Source: Pseudomonas psychrophila (GTDB taxonomy: Bacteria; Pseudomonadota; Gammaproteobacteria; Pseudomonadales; Pseudomonadaceae). From it: a stretch of 64,000 bases of DNA. The stretch lies in the NCBI RefSeq assembly GCF_001043005.1, contig NZ_JYKZ01000008.1, positions 62,001 through 126,000 on the forward strand, in the 5' to 3' direction. The position numbers and the translations under genes were made by a program. The notes beneath the pieces were generated by a model. It was not told the DNA's origin. It saw nothing but the letters and a program-made list of their open reading frames with translations, and did no database searches. Below are positions 43,872 through 52,251 of this stretch, piece after piece (within the stretch, counting starts at the first letter, position 1; every line of letters starts with the position of its first letter).

Positions 43872-45137
43872 ATGAAGCGTCGTAGCTTGATCAAGGCTTT
43901 CACCCTGACCGCCTCTATCGCGGCCATGGGCATGACCTGGACGGTGCAAGCCGCCGAGACCATCAAGGTGGGGATTTTGCATTCGCTGTCCGGAACCATG
44001 GCGATCTCCGAAACGTCGCTTAAAGACATGGCGCTGATGACCATTGACGAGATCAATGCCAAAGGCGGCGTGAATGGCAAGATGCTCGAAGCGGTGGTCG
44101 TCGACCCTGCATCCAACTGGCCTCTGTTTGCCGAAAAGGGCCGGCAGTTGCTGACCCAGGACAAAGTGGCCGTGGTGTTCGGTTGCTGGACGTCGGTGTC
44201 ACGCAAATCGGTGCTGCCGGTATTCGAAGAACTTAATGGCCTGCTGTTCTACCCGGTGCAATACGAAGGCGAAGAAATGTCGCCCAACGTGTTCTACACC
44301 GGTGCGGCGCCTAACCAGCAGGCCATTCCGGCCGTTGAATACCTGATGAGCGAAGACGGCGGCAGTGCCAAGCGCTTTGTGTTGCTGGGCACCGACTACG
44401 TGTACCCGCGCACCACCAACAAGATCCTGCGCGCGTTCCTGCACTCCAAAGGCGTGGCCGACAAGGACATCGAAGAGGTCTACACCCCGTTTGGTCACAG
44501 CGATTACCAGACCATCGTGTCCAACATCAAAAAGTTCTCGGCAGGCGGCAAAACGGCGGTGATCTCCACGGTCAACGGCGACTCCAACGTGCCGTTCTAT
44601 AAAGAACTGGCCAACCAGGGCCTGAAAGCCACCGACGTTCCGGTGATCGCGTTCTCGGTGGGTGAAGAGGAACTGCGCGGCATCGACACCAAACCGCTGG
44701 TGGGCAACCTGGCCGCCTGGAACTACTTCCAGTCGGTAGAGAACCCGGCCAACGATAAATTCGTCGCCGACTGGAAAGCCTACGCCAAGAAACACAACCT
44801 GCCGGGCGCCGACAAAGCCGTGACCAACGACCCGATGGAAGCCACCTACGTGGGCATTCACATGTGGGCCCAGGCCGCTGAAAAAGCCAAGTCCACCGAC
44901 GTGGATAAAGTGCGCGAAGCCCTGGCCGGCCAGACCTTTGCCGCGCCGTCGGGCTACACCCTGACCATGGACAAGACCAACCACCACCTGCACAAGCCGG
45001 TGATGATCGGCGAGATCCAGCCTGACGGTCAGTTCAGCGTGGTGTGGCAAACCGAAGGCCCGATCCGTGCCCAGCCGTGGAGCCCTTATATTTCGGGCAA
45101 CGACAAAAAACCGGACTACGCGGTGAAGGGTAACTAA
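43872..45137 (+). CDS. urtA: Urea ABC transporter substrate-binding protein
   Basis: UrtA (421 aa) is the periplasmic urea-binding component, a member of the branched-chain amino acid (LivJ/FmdD-like) binding family. The leader MKRRSLIKAFTLTASIAAMG has a twin-arginine-like KRRSLIK start followed by a hydrophobic stretch, so export may be by Tat or Sec. The mature part begins AETIKVGILHSLSGTMAISE. Family features are NWPLFAEKGRQLL, VFGCWTSVSRKSVLPVFEE and PVQYEGEEMSPNVFYTGAAPNQQ. It heads urtABCDE, as at PA4858, and a sigma-54-like promoter precedes it. Confidence 0.95.
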   Translation: MKRRSLIKAFTLTASIAAMGMTWTVQAAETIKVGILHSLSGTMAISETSLKDMALMTIDEINAKGGVNGKMLEAVVVDPASNWPLFAEKGRQLLTQDKVAVVFGCWTSVSRKSVLPVFEELNGLLFYPVQYEGEEMSPNVFYTGAAPNQQAIPAVEYLMSEDGGSAKRFVLLGTDYVYPRTTNKILRAFLHSKGVADKDIEEVYTPFGHSDYQTIVSNIKKFSAGGKTAVISTVNGDSNVPFYKELANQGLKATDVPVIAFSVGEEELRGIDTKPLVGNLAAWNYFQSVENPANDKFVADWKAYAKKHNLPGADKAVTNDPMEATYVGIHMWAQAAEKAKSTDVDKVREALAGQTFAAPSGYTLTMDKTNHHLHKPVMIGEIQPDGQFSVVWQTEGPIRAQPWSPYISGNDKKPDYAVKGN

Positions 45138-45161
45138 GGCCAGCCTCATCGTTGTGCTTTT

Positions 45162-45246
45162 GTGGGAGCGGGCTTGCTCGCGATGCAATCAACACGGTTT
45201 CACTGAAAGACCGCGTTGCCTGAATCGCGAGCAAGCCCGCTCCCAC
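45162..45246. repeat. REP inverted pair inside the urt operon (urtA-urtB)
   Basis: GTGGGAGCGGGCTTGCTCGC and its inverse are separated by about 44 bases that contain CACGGTTT...ACCGCG. This is the GGGCTTGC subtype, between the binding-protein gene and the permease genes. Confidence 0.9.
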
Positions 45247-45286
45247 AGGTGTGTTGAATTGCTTCTATCTGTGCAAGGCCATAACT

Positions 45287-46789
45287 ATGCCCACTGCCCT
45301 TTACCGCGTTATCGTCGCGCTACTGCTGTTGCTGCCCCTGGCCGTACACGCCGATGACGCCAGGGATTTCGCTGCTGCCAACAATTCACAGCAGGCCACA
45401 CTGCTGCAAAGCTGGGCCGCGCAACCCGCCCCTGCCCGCGTCGAACTGATCAACAGCCTGCAACAAGGTCAGCTCACGGTAGACGGCCAGACCAAAACCC
45501 TGCGCCTGAACAACCGTCTGCGCGGGCTGATCGACACCGCACTGGCCAGCCATCAGTTGCTTGCCAGCGATCCCAAGCTGCGCCTGAGTGCGGCGCAACA
45601 CCTGCAAAAATCCGCAAGCCCTGCACAACTCTCATTCCTCGACCGGCAACTGGCTGGCGAAACCGACAGCGATGTACACACCGCCCTGAGTCTGGCACTG
45701 GCCAATCTGCAACTGGTCGACCCCGACCCTGCGGTGCGTCTGGCCGCCGTGCGCCTGCTCGGAGAAACCGGCGAACCGCTGGCCCGTACCCGTCTTGAAA
45801 CCCTGCTGCAACCTGGCGTCGAAACCGATGCCACGGTACACACCGCCGCCGAGACCAGCCTGTCCCAGGTCAAGCGCAAACTGATGATCGGCGACCTGCT
45901 GGGGCAGGCGTTCAGTGGTTTGTCCCTGGGTTCGATTCTGCTGTTGGCGGCGCTCGGACTGGCCATTACCTTCGGCCTGCTGGGCGTGATCAATATGGCC
46001 CACGGCGAGATGCTGATGCTCGGCGCCTATTCCACGTACTGCGTGCAGTTGCTGTTCCAGCGCTTTGCTCCTGGCGCCATCGAGTTCTACCCCTTGCTGG
46101 CATTGCCGGTCGCGTTCTTTGTCACCGCAGCCGTGGGCATGGTGCTGGAGCGCACGATCATTCGTCACCTCTACGGCCGTCCACTGGAAACCCTGCTCGC
46201 CACCTGGGGCATCAGCCTGATCCTGATCCAGCTGGTACGCGTCCTGTTCGGTGCACAAAACGTTGAAGTGGCCAACCCGGCATGGCTGTCGGGCGGGCTG
46301 CAAGTGCTGCCCAACCTTGTACTGCCGTACAACCGCCTGGTGATCATCGTCTTCGCATTGGCCGTGGTGGTACTGACCTGGCTGCTGCTGAACAAGACCC
46401 GTCTGGGCCTCAACGTTCGGGCCGTCACCCAGAACCGCAACATGGCCGCCTGCTGCGGCGTACCCACCGGGCGTGTAGACATGCTCGCCTTCGGCCTCGG
46501 CTCGGGGATTGCCGGGCTTGGCGGCGTGGCCTTGAGCCAGGTCGGCAACGTCGGCCCGGACCTGGGTCAGGGCTACATCATCGACTCGTTCCTGGTGGTG
46601 GTGCTGGGCGGTGTCGGGCAACTGGCGGGCACTGTTTACGCGGCCTTTGGCCTGGGCATTGCGAATAAGATTCTTGAACCGCAGATCGGCGCCGTACTCG
46701 GCAAAATCCTGATCCTGGGGCTGATCATTCTGTTTATCCAGAAGCGTCCGCAAGGGCTCTTCGCGCTTAAAGGACGGGTGATCGACTGA
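45287..46789 (+). CDS. urtB: Urea ABC transporter permease UrtB
   Basis: UrtB (500 aa) is one of two membrane subunits of the urea importer. A signal peptide (about 1-22) precedes an exported N-terminal domain of about 190 residues. This domain has repeated helix-pair features such as LSLALANLQLVDPDPAVRLA, resembling HEAT repeats. The C-terminal 300 residues are a LivH-type permease with GLLGVINMAHGEMLMLGAYS and QVGNVGPDLGQGYIIDSFLV. ATG 45287 is chosen; an upstream TTG is in frame. Its stop overlaps the urtC start (TGATG). Confidence 0.93.
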   Translation: MPTALYRVIVALLLLLPLAVHADDARDFAAANNSQQATLLQSWAAQPAPARVELINSLQQGQLTVDGQTKTLRLNNRLRGLIDTALASHQLLASDPKLRLSAAQHLQKSASPAQLSFLDRQLAGETDSDVHTALSLALANLQLVDPDPAVRLAAVRLLGETGEPLARTRLETLLQPGVETDATVHTAAETSLSQVKRKLMIGDLLGQAFSGLSLGSILLLAALGLAITFGLLGVINMAHGEMLMLGAYSTYCVQLLFQRFAPGAIEFYPLLALPVAFFVTAAVGMVLERTIIRHLYGRPLETLLATWGISLILIQLVRVLFGAQNVEVANPAWLSGGLQVLPNLVLPYNRLVIIVFALAVVVLTWLLLNKTRLGLNVRAVTQNRNMAACCGVPTGRVDMLAFGLGSGIAGLGGVALSQVGNVGPDLGQGYIIDSFLVVVLGGVGQLAGTVYAAFGLGIANKILEPQIGAVLGKILILGLIILFIQKRPQGLFALKGRVID

Positions 46790-47868
46790 TGAATCAGCCT
46801 CTGATGGTCACTGCGGCACAAAAAGCCGGGCCCACCGTTACAACCCTGGTGGGTGGCCTGGTCCTGCTGGTATTGCTGGCCTTGCCGCTGCTCTCCCTGT
46901 TGCCTGCCGACAGCCCGTTTCAGGTCTCGGCCTACACCCTCACGCTGGTGGGCAAGATCCTCTGCTACGCCATTGTCGCGCTGGCGCTGGATCTGGTCTG
47001 GGGCTACGCCGGGCGGCTGTCCCTGGGTCACGGCTTGTTCTTCGCCCTGGGTGGCTACGCGATGGGCATGTACCTGATGCGCCAGGCCTCGGGCGATGAA
47101 TTGCCCGCCTTCATGACCTTTTTGTCATGGACTGAACTGCCCTGGTACTGGGTCGGCACCCAACACTTCTGGTGGGCCATGTGCCTGGTGGTACTGGCTC
47201 CCGGCTTGCTGGCACTGGTGTTCGGCTTTTTCGCCTTCCGCTCGCGAATCAAGGGCGTGTATTTCTCGATCATGACCCAGGCCCTGACCTTCGCCGGGAT
47301 GCTGCTGTTTTTCCGCAACGAAACCGGGTTTGGCGGCAACAACGGCTTCACCAACTTTCGCAGCATTCTGGGCTTTGGCATCACCGAACCCGGTACCCGC
47401 GCCGCGTTGTTTTTCGCCACCGTACTGTTGCTGGTGGTCAGCCTGTTCCTCGGCTGGAAGCTGGCGCGCAGCAAGTTTGGCCGCGTACTGACCGCGCTGC
47501 GCGATGCGGAAAACCGCCTGATGTTCTGCGGCTACGACCCCCGTGGCTTCAAGCTGTTTGTGTGGGTGTTGAGCGCTGTGCTGTGCGGCCTGGCCGGGGC
47601 CTTGTATGTGCCGCAAGTCGGCATCATCAACCCCGGCGAAATGTCGCCGACCAACTCCATCGAAGCTGCCGTGTGGGTTGCCCTGGGTGGACGCGGCACC
47701 CTGATCGGCCCGCTGCTGGGTGCAGGCGTGGTCAACGGCATGAAAAGCTGGTTCACCGTGGCCTTCCCCGAATACTGGCTGTTCTTCCTGGGGGCGCTGT
47801 TCATCATCGTGACCCTGTACCTGCCCAAAGGCGTGATCGGCCTGTTGAAGAAAAAGGCCGACCAATGA
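46789..47868 (+). CDS. urtC: Urea ABC transporter permease UrtC
   Basis: UrtC (359 aa) is the LivM-type permease partner of UrtB. It has about ten membrane helices. Motifs include LDLVWGYAGRLSLGHGLFFA, GVYFSIMTQALTFAG, ALRDAENRLMFCGYDP and YVPQVGIINPGEMSPTNSIE. The start ATG overlaps the urtB stop by one base, and its own stop is embedded in the ribosome site of urtD. Confidence 0.94.
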   Translation: MNQPLMVTAAQKAGPTVTTLVGGLVLLVLLALPLLSLLPADSPFQVSAYTLTLVGKILCYAIVALALDLVWGYAGRLSLGHGLFFALGGYAMGMYLMRQASGDELPAFMTFLSWTELPWYWVGTQHFWWAMCLVVLAPGLLALVFGFFAFRSRIKGVYFSIMTQALTFAGMLLFFRNETGFGGNNGFTNFRSILGFGITEPGTRAALFFATVLLLVVSLFLGWKLARSKFGRVLTALRDAENRLMFCGYDPRGFKLFVWVLSAVLCGLAGALYVPQVGIINPGEMSPTNSIEAAVWVALGGRGTLIGPLLGAGVVNGMKSWFTVAFPEYWLFFLGALFIIVTLYLPKGVIGLLKKKADQ

Positions 47869-47876
47869 GGAATGTC

Positions 47877-48710
47877 ATGCTCGAACCTATCCTCGACCCC
47901 AACAAAGACGCAGGCAGCAGCCGTGACGCCATCAGCTTTGGCCAGCGCGTTGAACCGGGCCTGAACACCCGCCACGGCACCATCCTGACCCTGGAAGACA
48001 TCAGCGTCAGCTTCGATGGCTTCAAGGCGCTGAACAACCTCAACCTGTACATCGGCGTTGGCGAATTGCGCTGCATCATCGGCCCCAATGGCGCGGGCAA
48101 GACCACCATGATGGACGTGATCACCGGCAAGACCCGGCCCAGCGAAGGGCAGGCCTGGTTCGGCGAAACCCTGGACCTGCGCCAGATGAGTGAAGTGCAG
48201 ATTGCCCAGGCCGGGATCGGACGCAAGTTCCAGAAGCCCACGGTGTTCGAAGCCTTGAGCGTGTTTGAAAACCTGGAGCTGGCGCAAAAGACCGACAAGT
48301 CGGTGTGGGCCAGCCTGCGGGCAACGCTGAGCGGCGAGCAGAAGGACCGCATCGGCGAAGTGCTGCACACCATCCGTCTGAGCGGCTCGGCCCATCGACC
48401 TGCCGGGTTGTTGTCCCACGGCCAGAAGCAGTTTCTGGAAATCGGCATGCTGTTGGTGCAAGACCCGCAACTGTTGTTGCTGGACGAACCGGTGGCGGGC
48501 ATGACCGACGCCGAAACCGAGTTCACCGCCGAGCTGTTCAAAAGCCTGGCGGGCAAACACTCGCTGATGGTGGTGGAGCACGACATGGGGTTTGTCGGCT
48601 CGATTGCCGATCATGTGACCGTGCTGCACCAAGGCAGCGTGTTGGCGGAGGGCTCGCTGGAGCAGGTGCAGGCGGATGAGCGAGTGATCGAGGTGTATCT
48701 GGGCCGCTGA
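47877..48710 (+). CDS. urtD: Urea ABC transporter ATPase UrtD
   Basis: UrtD (277 aa) is a LivG-type ATPase. About 40 N-terminal residues precede the ATPase fold. Walker A is GPNGAGKTT, the signature region is LLSHGQKQFLEIGM (SHGQKQ in place of the canonical SGGQ, as is usual in UrtD), Walker B is LLLLDEPVAGM and the switch His is in VVEHDMGF. ATG 47877 has GAGGA (47867-47871) five bases upstream; the in-frame ATG at 47865 overlaps the urtC stop and has no such site. Confidence 0.93.
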   Translation: MLEPILDPNKDAGSSRDAISFGQRVEPGLNTRHGTILTLEDISVSFDGFKALNNLNLYIGVGELRCIIGPNGAGKTTMMDVITGKTRPSEGQAWFGETLDLRQMSEVQIAQAGIGRKFQKPTVFEALSVFENLELAQKTDKSVWASLRATLSGEQKDRIGEVLHTIRLSGSAHRPAGLLSHGQKQFLEIGMLLVQDPQLLLLDEPVAGMTDAETEFTAELFKSLAGKHSLMVVEHDMGFVGSIADHVTVLHQGSVLAEGSLEQVQADERVIEVYLGR

Positions 48711-48723
48711 ATGCCTGCCTTGG

Positions 48724-48809
48724 GTGGGCGCGGGCTTGCTCGCGAATCAGGCGACGCGCTCTGTCAGTCAATACGCGGTGATGCTATCGCGAGCAAGCCC
48801 GCTCCCACA
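48724..48809. repeat. REP inverted pair inside the urt operon (urtD-urtE)
   Basis: A GGGCTTGCTCGCGA core and its inverse are separated by about 45 bases, the second intra-operon REP in the urea transporter genes. The left arm is slightly degenerate (GTGGGCGCGGGC). Confidence 0.88.
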
Positions 48810-48831
48810 GGGGCATGGGGAGATTTTGAAT

Positions 48832-49530
48832 ATGCTGGAAGTCCGGAAACTGCATCAGTACTACGGCGGCAGCCACATCCTGCGCGGCCTGTCGTTCGAG
48901 GTAAAAGTCGGCGAGGTCACTTGCCTGCTGGGCCGCAATGGCGTGGGTAAAACCACATTGCTCAAATGCCTGATGGGCTTGCTGCCTGTCAAGGAAGGCG
49001 ATGTGCAGTGGGAGGGTAAAACCATCACCACGCTCAAACCCCACCAGCGGGTCCACTCCGGAATCGCTTACGTGCCCCAGGGCCGGGAGATTTTCGGGCG
49101 CCTGACGGTGGAGGAAAACCTGCTGATGGGCCTGTCGCGCTTCCCCGGTTCCGAGGCCAGGGAGGTTCCGGCGTTTATCTACGAGCTGTTCCCGGTATTG
49201 CTGCAAATGAAACATCGACGCGGCGGCGATTTGTCCGGCGGCCAACAGCAACAATTGGCCATTGGCCGCGCGCTGGCCAGCCGTCCGCGCTTGCTGATCC
49301 TCGATGAGCCGACTGAAGGCATCCAGCCTTCGGTGATCAAAGAGATCGGAGCGGTCATCAAAATGCTCGCCGCACGGGGGGACATGGCGATTTTGCTGGT
49401 GGAGCAGTTTTATGACTTTGCCGAAGAATTGGCCGACCAGTATCTGGTGATGTCACGGGGCGAAATCGTGCAGCAAGGTCGAGGTGAAAATATGCAAACA
49501 GAGGGTGTACGCGGGCTTGTAACGATTTAA
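48832..49530 (+). CDS. urtE: Urea ABC transporter ATPase UrtE
   Basis: UrtE (232 aa) is the LivF-type ATPase. Walker A is GRNGVGKTT, the Q-loop is YVPQGREIF, the signature is LSGGQQQQLAIGRAL, Walker B is LLILDEPTEGIQPS and the switch region is LLVEQFYDF. The start at 48832 gives MLEVRKLHQYYGGSHILRG; 36 upstream in-frame codons come from the REP and are discarded. ureD follows 32 bases later on the same strand, so uptake and hydrolysis genes may share transcripts. Confidence 0.94.
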   Translation: MLEVRKLHQYYGGSHILRGLSFEVKVGEVTCLLGRNGVGKTTLLKCLMGLLPVKEGDVQWEGKTITTLKPHQRVHSGIAYVPQGREIFGRLTVEENLLMGLSRFPGSEAREVPAFIYELFPVLLQMKHRRGGDLSGGQQQQLAIGRALASRPRLLILDEPTEGIQPSVIKEIGAVIKMLAARGDMAILLVEQFYDFAEELADQYLVMSRGEIVQQGRGENMQTEGVRGLVTI

Positions 49531-49562
49531 TCTGCGTCTCTATTTAAAGAAAAGTCCTACAA

Positions 49563-50402
49563 ATGAACCTGTCCGCCAACACTGCATTGTTCACCCCCAG
49601 CTGGCATGCCGAGCTGGAGCTGGGCTATGGCCGTTTTGGCGATAGCACGCGCCCTACCCTGCGCCGTCATCTGGGCCCGTTGCGGGTGCAAAAGCATCTG
49701 TACGCCGAAGGGCCGCAGGTTTGCCAGCACATCATCGTCCATCCTCCGGGCGGGATTGCCGGTGGCGATCAATTGAATATCAGTGCCAGCGTCGGCCCGG
49801 ATGCCTGGGCTCAACTGACCAGCCCCGGCGCAGCCAAATGGTATCGCGCGGCCGGGCCGGCCTATCAGAACCTGACCTTAAAGGTCGCGTCCGGTGCGAC
49901 CCTGGAATGGCTGCCCCAAGAAACCATCGTATTCAGCGCGGCCCAGGCCGAACTCTCGACCCGTATCGAACTTGAAGGCGATGGCCGGTTGTTTTACTGG
50001 GACATAGTGGCCTTGGGACGACTGGCCAGTGGCGAGCGTTTCGAGCACGGGCACTTCCAGTCGCGGCTGGATCTGCGCCGCGACGGTCAACTGCTCTGGC
50101 ATGAGCGCCAGCGCATTGTGGGCGGCGACGGGCTGCTGGATTCGCCCATTGGCCTGGACGGCAACCCGGTGTTTGCCACGTTGCTGGTGACGGGCGAGAT
50201 CAGCGCCCAATTACTGGAAACCTGTCGCTCGCTGCCCAATCCGGTGCGCGGCGACTTGACCCAGTTACCGGGTTTGCTGGTAGCCCGCTGCCTGGCGGGT
50301 GAAGCCTTGCAGGCACGGGCCTGGCTGATTGATTTATGGCGTCTGTTGCGTCCGGCGCTGCTGGGGCGAGAAGCGCTGGCCCCCAGGATCTGGAGTACTT
50401 GA
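49563..50402 (+). CDS. ureD: Urease accessory protein UreD
   Basis: UreD (279 aa) is a scaffold that binds apo-urease and UreF/UreG during nickel insertion. Motifs are WHAELELGYGRFG, ILRR-like RPTLRRHLGPLRVQKHLY, HPPGGIAGGDQLNI, TSPGAAKWYR, and LEWLPQETIVF. The start at 49563 has AAAGAAA upstream. It precedes ureA by 52 bases. The other accessory genes ureE, ureF and ureG are absent from this window; in P. aeruginosa they lie elsewhere. Confidence 0.94.
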   Translation: MNLSANTALFTPSWHAELELGYGRFGDSTRPTLRRHLGPLRVQKHLYAEGPQVCQHIIVHPPGGIAGGDQLNISASVGPDAWAQLTSPGAAKWYRAAGPAYQNLTLKVASGATLEWLPQETIVFSAAQAELSTRIELEGDGRLFYWDIVALGRLASGERFEHGHFQSRLDLRRDGQLLWHERQRIVGGDGLLDSPIGLDGNPVFATLLVTGEISAQLLETCRSLPNPVRGDLTQLPGLLVARCLAGEALQARAWLIDLWRLLRPALLGREALAPRIWST

Positions 50403-50454
50403 GCCGCCCGCTCCCACACTCAACATTTTTAAACTGCCGAACACGGACCCGACC

Positions 50455-50757
50455 ATGGACCTGACCCCTCGCGAAAAAGACAAGATGCTGATCTTCACCG
50501 CCGGCCTGCTGGCGGAACGTCGACTGGCCCGCGGCGTGATTCTCAACTATCCGGAAACCATCGCCTATATCTCTGCCGCCCTGCTCGAAGGCGCCCGCGA
50601 TGGCCGCACCGTGGCTGAGCTGATGCACTACGGCACCACCCTGCTGACCCGCGATCAGGTGATGGAAGGCATACCGGAAATGATCCCCGACATCCAGGTC
50701 GAAGCCACCTTCCCGGATGGCACCAAACTGGTCACCGTCCACCAACCCATCGCCTGA
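50455..50757 (+). CDS. ureA: Urease gamma subunit
   Basis: UreA (100 aa) is the smallest structural subunit of nickel urease. It starts MDLTPREKDKMLIFTAGLLA and contains ARGVILNYPETIAYISAALL and TLLTRDQVMEGIPEMIPDIQ, all strongly conserved. The start at 50455 excludes 42 in-frame codons lying in the ureD tail. Two acetyltransferase genes come between it and ureB. Confidence 0.96.
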   Translation: MDLTPREKDKMLIFTAGLLAERRLARGVILNYPETIAYISAALLEGARDGRTVAELMHYGTTLLTRDQVMEGIPEMIPDIQVEATFPDGTKLVTVHQPIA

Positions 50758-50766
50758 GGTCGCACC

Positions 50767-51300
50767 ATGCCTTACGTTATTCGTGATGCTGTCCCGGCCG
50801 ATCTGCCGGCGATTCGCGATATTTACAACGATGCGGTGCTCAATACCTTGGCCATCTGGAATGAGCAGACTGTCGATCTGGACAACCGCCAGCAATGGTT
50901 CAACGCCCGCCAGGCCCAGGGTTATCCGGTTCTGGTGATCGTCGACGACGCCAATATCGCCCTGGGTTATGCCTCGTTTGGCGACTGGCGCCCGTTTGAA
51001 GGGTTCCGTCACACGGTCGAGCATTCGGTGTATGTCCACCCCGAACAACGGGGTAAACGCCTCGGTCCGCACTTGTTGAGCGAGTTGATCAAGCGTGCCC
51101 GGGCCTGCGACAAACACGTGATGGTTGCGGCCATTGAGAGCGCCAATGCGGCCTCGATCCACGTGCATAAACAACTGGGCTTTGTCACGAGCGGGCGCAT
51201 GCCACAGGTGGGGATAAAATTCGGCCGCTGGCTCGACCTGACCTTTATGCAACTGATGCTCAACCCCGGCGCATTGCCACCCAAGGAACGTGCTCAATGA
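50767..51300 (+). CDS. GNAT acetyltransferase, phosphinothricin/methionine-sulfoximine type
   Basis: A 177-residue GNAT enzyme similar to PA4866, which acetylates methionine sulfoximine and sulfone, and to phosphinothricin acetyltransferases. Features: YVIRDAVPADLPAIRDIYND at the N-terminus, HTVEHSVYVHPEQRGKRLG with the acetyl-CoA loop, AAIESANAASIHVHKQLGF, and KFGRWLDLTFMQL. It begins nine bases after ureA and overlaps the next acetyltransferase by ATGA. Its conserved place within ure genes suggests protection of glutamine synthetase from analogue inhibitors during nitrogen assimilation, but this is inference. Confidence 0.88.
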   Translation: MPYVIRDAVPADLPAIRDIYNDAVLNTLAIWNEQTVDLDNRQQWFNARQAQGYPVLVIVDDANIALGYASFGDWRPFEGFRHTVEHSVYVHPEQRGKRLGPHLLSELIKRARACDKHVMVAAIESANAASIHVHKQLGFVTSGRMPQVGIKFGRWLDLTFMQLMLNPGALPPKERAQ

Positions 51301-51830
51301 ACATCGAACAGGTGGTGCGTGTCACGGCGCAGAGCTTTGCCCACTATCGTGAAGACTTGATTGTGCTGCTGCTCGACGCCGTCAAACATGGCGCATCAGT
51401 GGGCTTCATGAACGACCTTGACCAGCCCCAGGCCATCCGCTATTTCAACGAGGTTCATGCCCAGCTGGAGCAAGGCAACCTGCTGCTATGGGTCTTGGTT
51501 GAAGACCAGCGCGTACTGGCCAGTGTGCAACTGATCTTGTGCCAAAAGGCCAACGGCCTGAACCGCGCCGAAGTCCAAAAGTTGCTGGTGATCAACGAAG
51601 CGCGGCGGCGCGGGCTGGGCCAGGTGTTGATTCACGCACTGGAACAAGGTGCGCGGGAGCTCAAGCGGGGCTTGCTGCATTTGGACACCGAAGCGGGCTC
51701 CCCCGCCGAGAATTTCTACAGCGCCCTGGGTTATACCCGTGTTGGCGAATTGCCCAACTACTGCCAAAGCCCCAACGGCCATTACAGCCCGACCGCCATC
51801 TACTTCAAAACCTTGAGTGAACCGCAATGA
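51297..51830 (+). CDS. GNAT family N-acetyltransferase
   Basis: A 177-residue GNAT protein with VNEARRRGLGQVLIHAL-type acetyl-CoA loop (observed VINEARRRGLGQVLIHALEQ) and GSPAENFYSALGYTRVGELP near the end. It overlaps its neighbours on both sides by ATGA, so it is translated with the first acetyltransferase and ureB. The substrate is unknown. It is distinct from the first GNAT and not a tandem copy: sequence resemblance is limited to the fold motifs. Confidence 0.85.
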   Translation: MNIEQVVRVTAQSFAHYREDLIVLLLDAVKHGASVGFMNDLDQPQAIRYFNEVHAQLEQGNLLLWVLVEDQRVLASVQLILCQKANGLNRAEVQKLLVINEARRRGLGQVLIHALEQGARELKRGLLHLDTEAGSPAENFYSALGYTRVGELPNYCQSPNGHYSPTAIYFKTLSEPQ

Positions 51831-52135
51831 TTCCGGGCCAATACCACATTGAAGCTGGCGAGATCGAACTGAACGTGGGCCGCCGCACCCTGAGCCTGAG
51901 CGTGTCGAACCGTGGCGACCGTCCGATTCAGGTCGGTTCGCACTACCACTTTTACGAAACCAACGACGCCCTGATCTTTGACCGTGGTGACAGCCGCGGC
52001 ATGCGCCTGAACATCCCGGCGGGCACGGCGGTGCGATTCGAGCCGGGGCAAACCCGTGAAGTGGAACTGGTGGAACTGGCCGGACTGCGCCGGGTGTTCG
52101 GCTTTGCCGGGCGGGTGATGGGCAATCTGGATTGA
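51827..52135 (+). CDS. ureB: Urease beta subunit
   Basis: UreB (102 aa) starts MIPGQYHIEAGEIELNVGR and has the conserved NRGDRPIQVGSHYHFYETND and RLNIPAGTAVRFEPGQ segments. It packs with UreA and UreC in the urease trimer. The start overlaps the upstream acetyltransferase by ATGA. A REP pair separates it from ureC. Confidence 0.96.
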   Translation: MIPGQYHIEAGEIELNVGRRTLSLSVSNRGDRPIQVGSHYHFYETNDALIFDRGDSRGMRLNIPAGTAVRFEPGQTREVELVELAGLRRVFGFAGRVMGNLD

Positions 52136-52144
52136 ACCGCCCCC

Positions 52145-52221
52145 GTGGGAGCGAGCCTGCTCGCGAAGCTCCCGGGAGCAACACAATTACCCCATGAATT
52201 CGCGAGCAGGCTCGCTCCCAC
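52145..52221. repeat. REP inverted pair between ureB and ureC
   Basis: GAGCCTG-subtype REP cores face each other across about 33 bases that include CTCCCGGGAG. It lies within the urease structural operon, unlike the GGGCTTGC-subtype pairs in urt. Confidence 0.9.
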
Positions 52222-52251
52222 AGGGCTCGAACCAAATTTTAGGAACTCACC

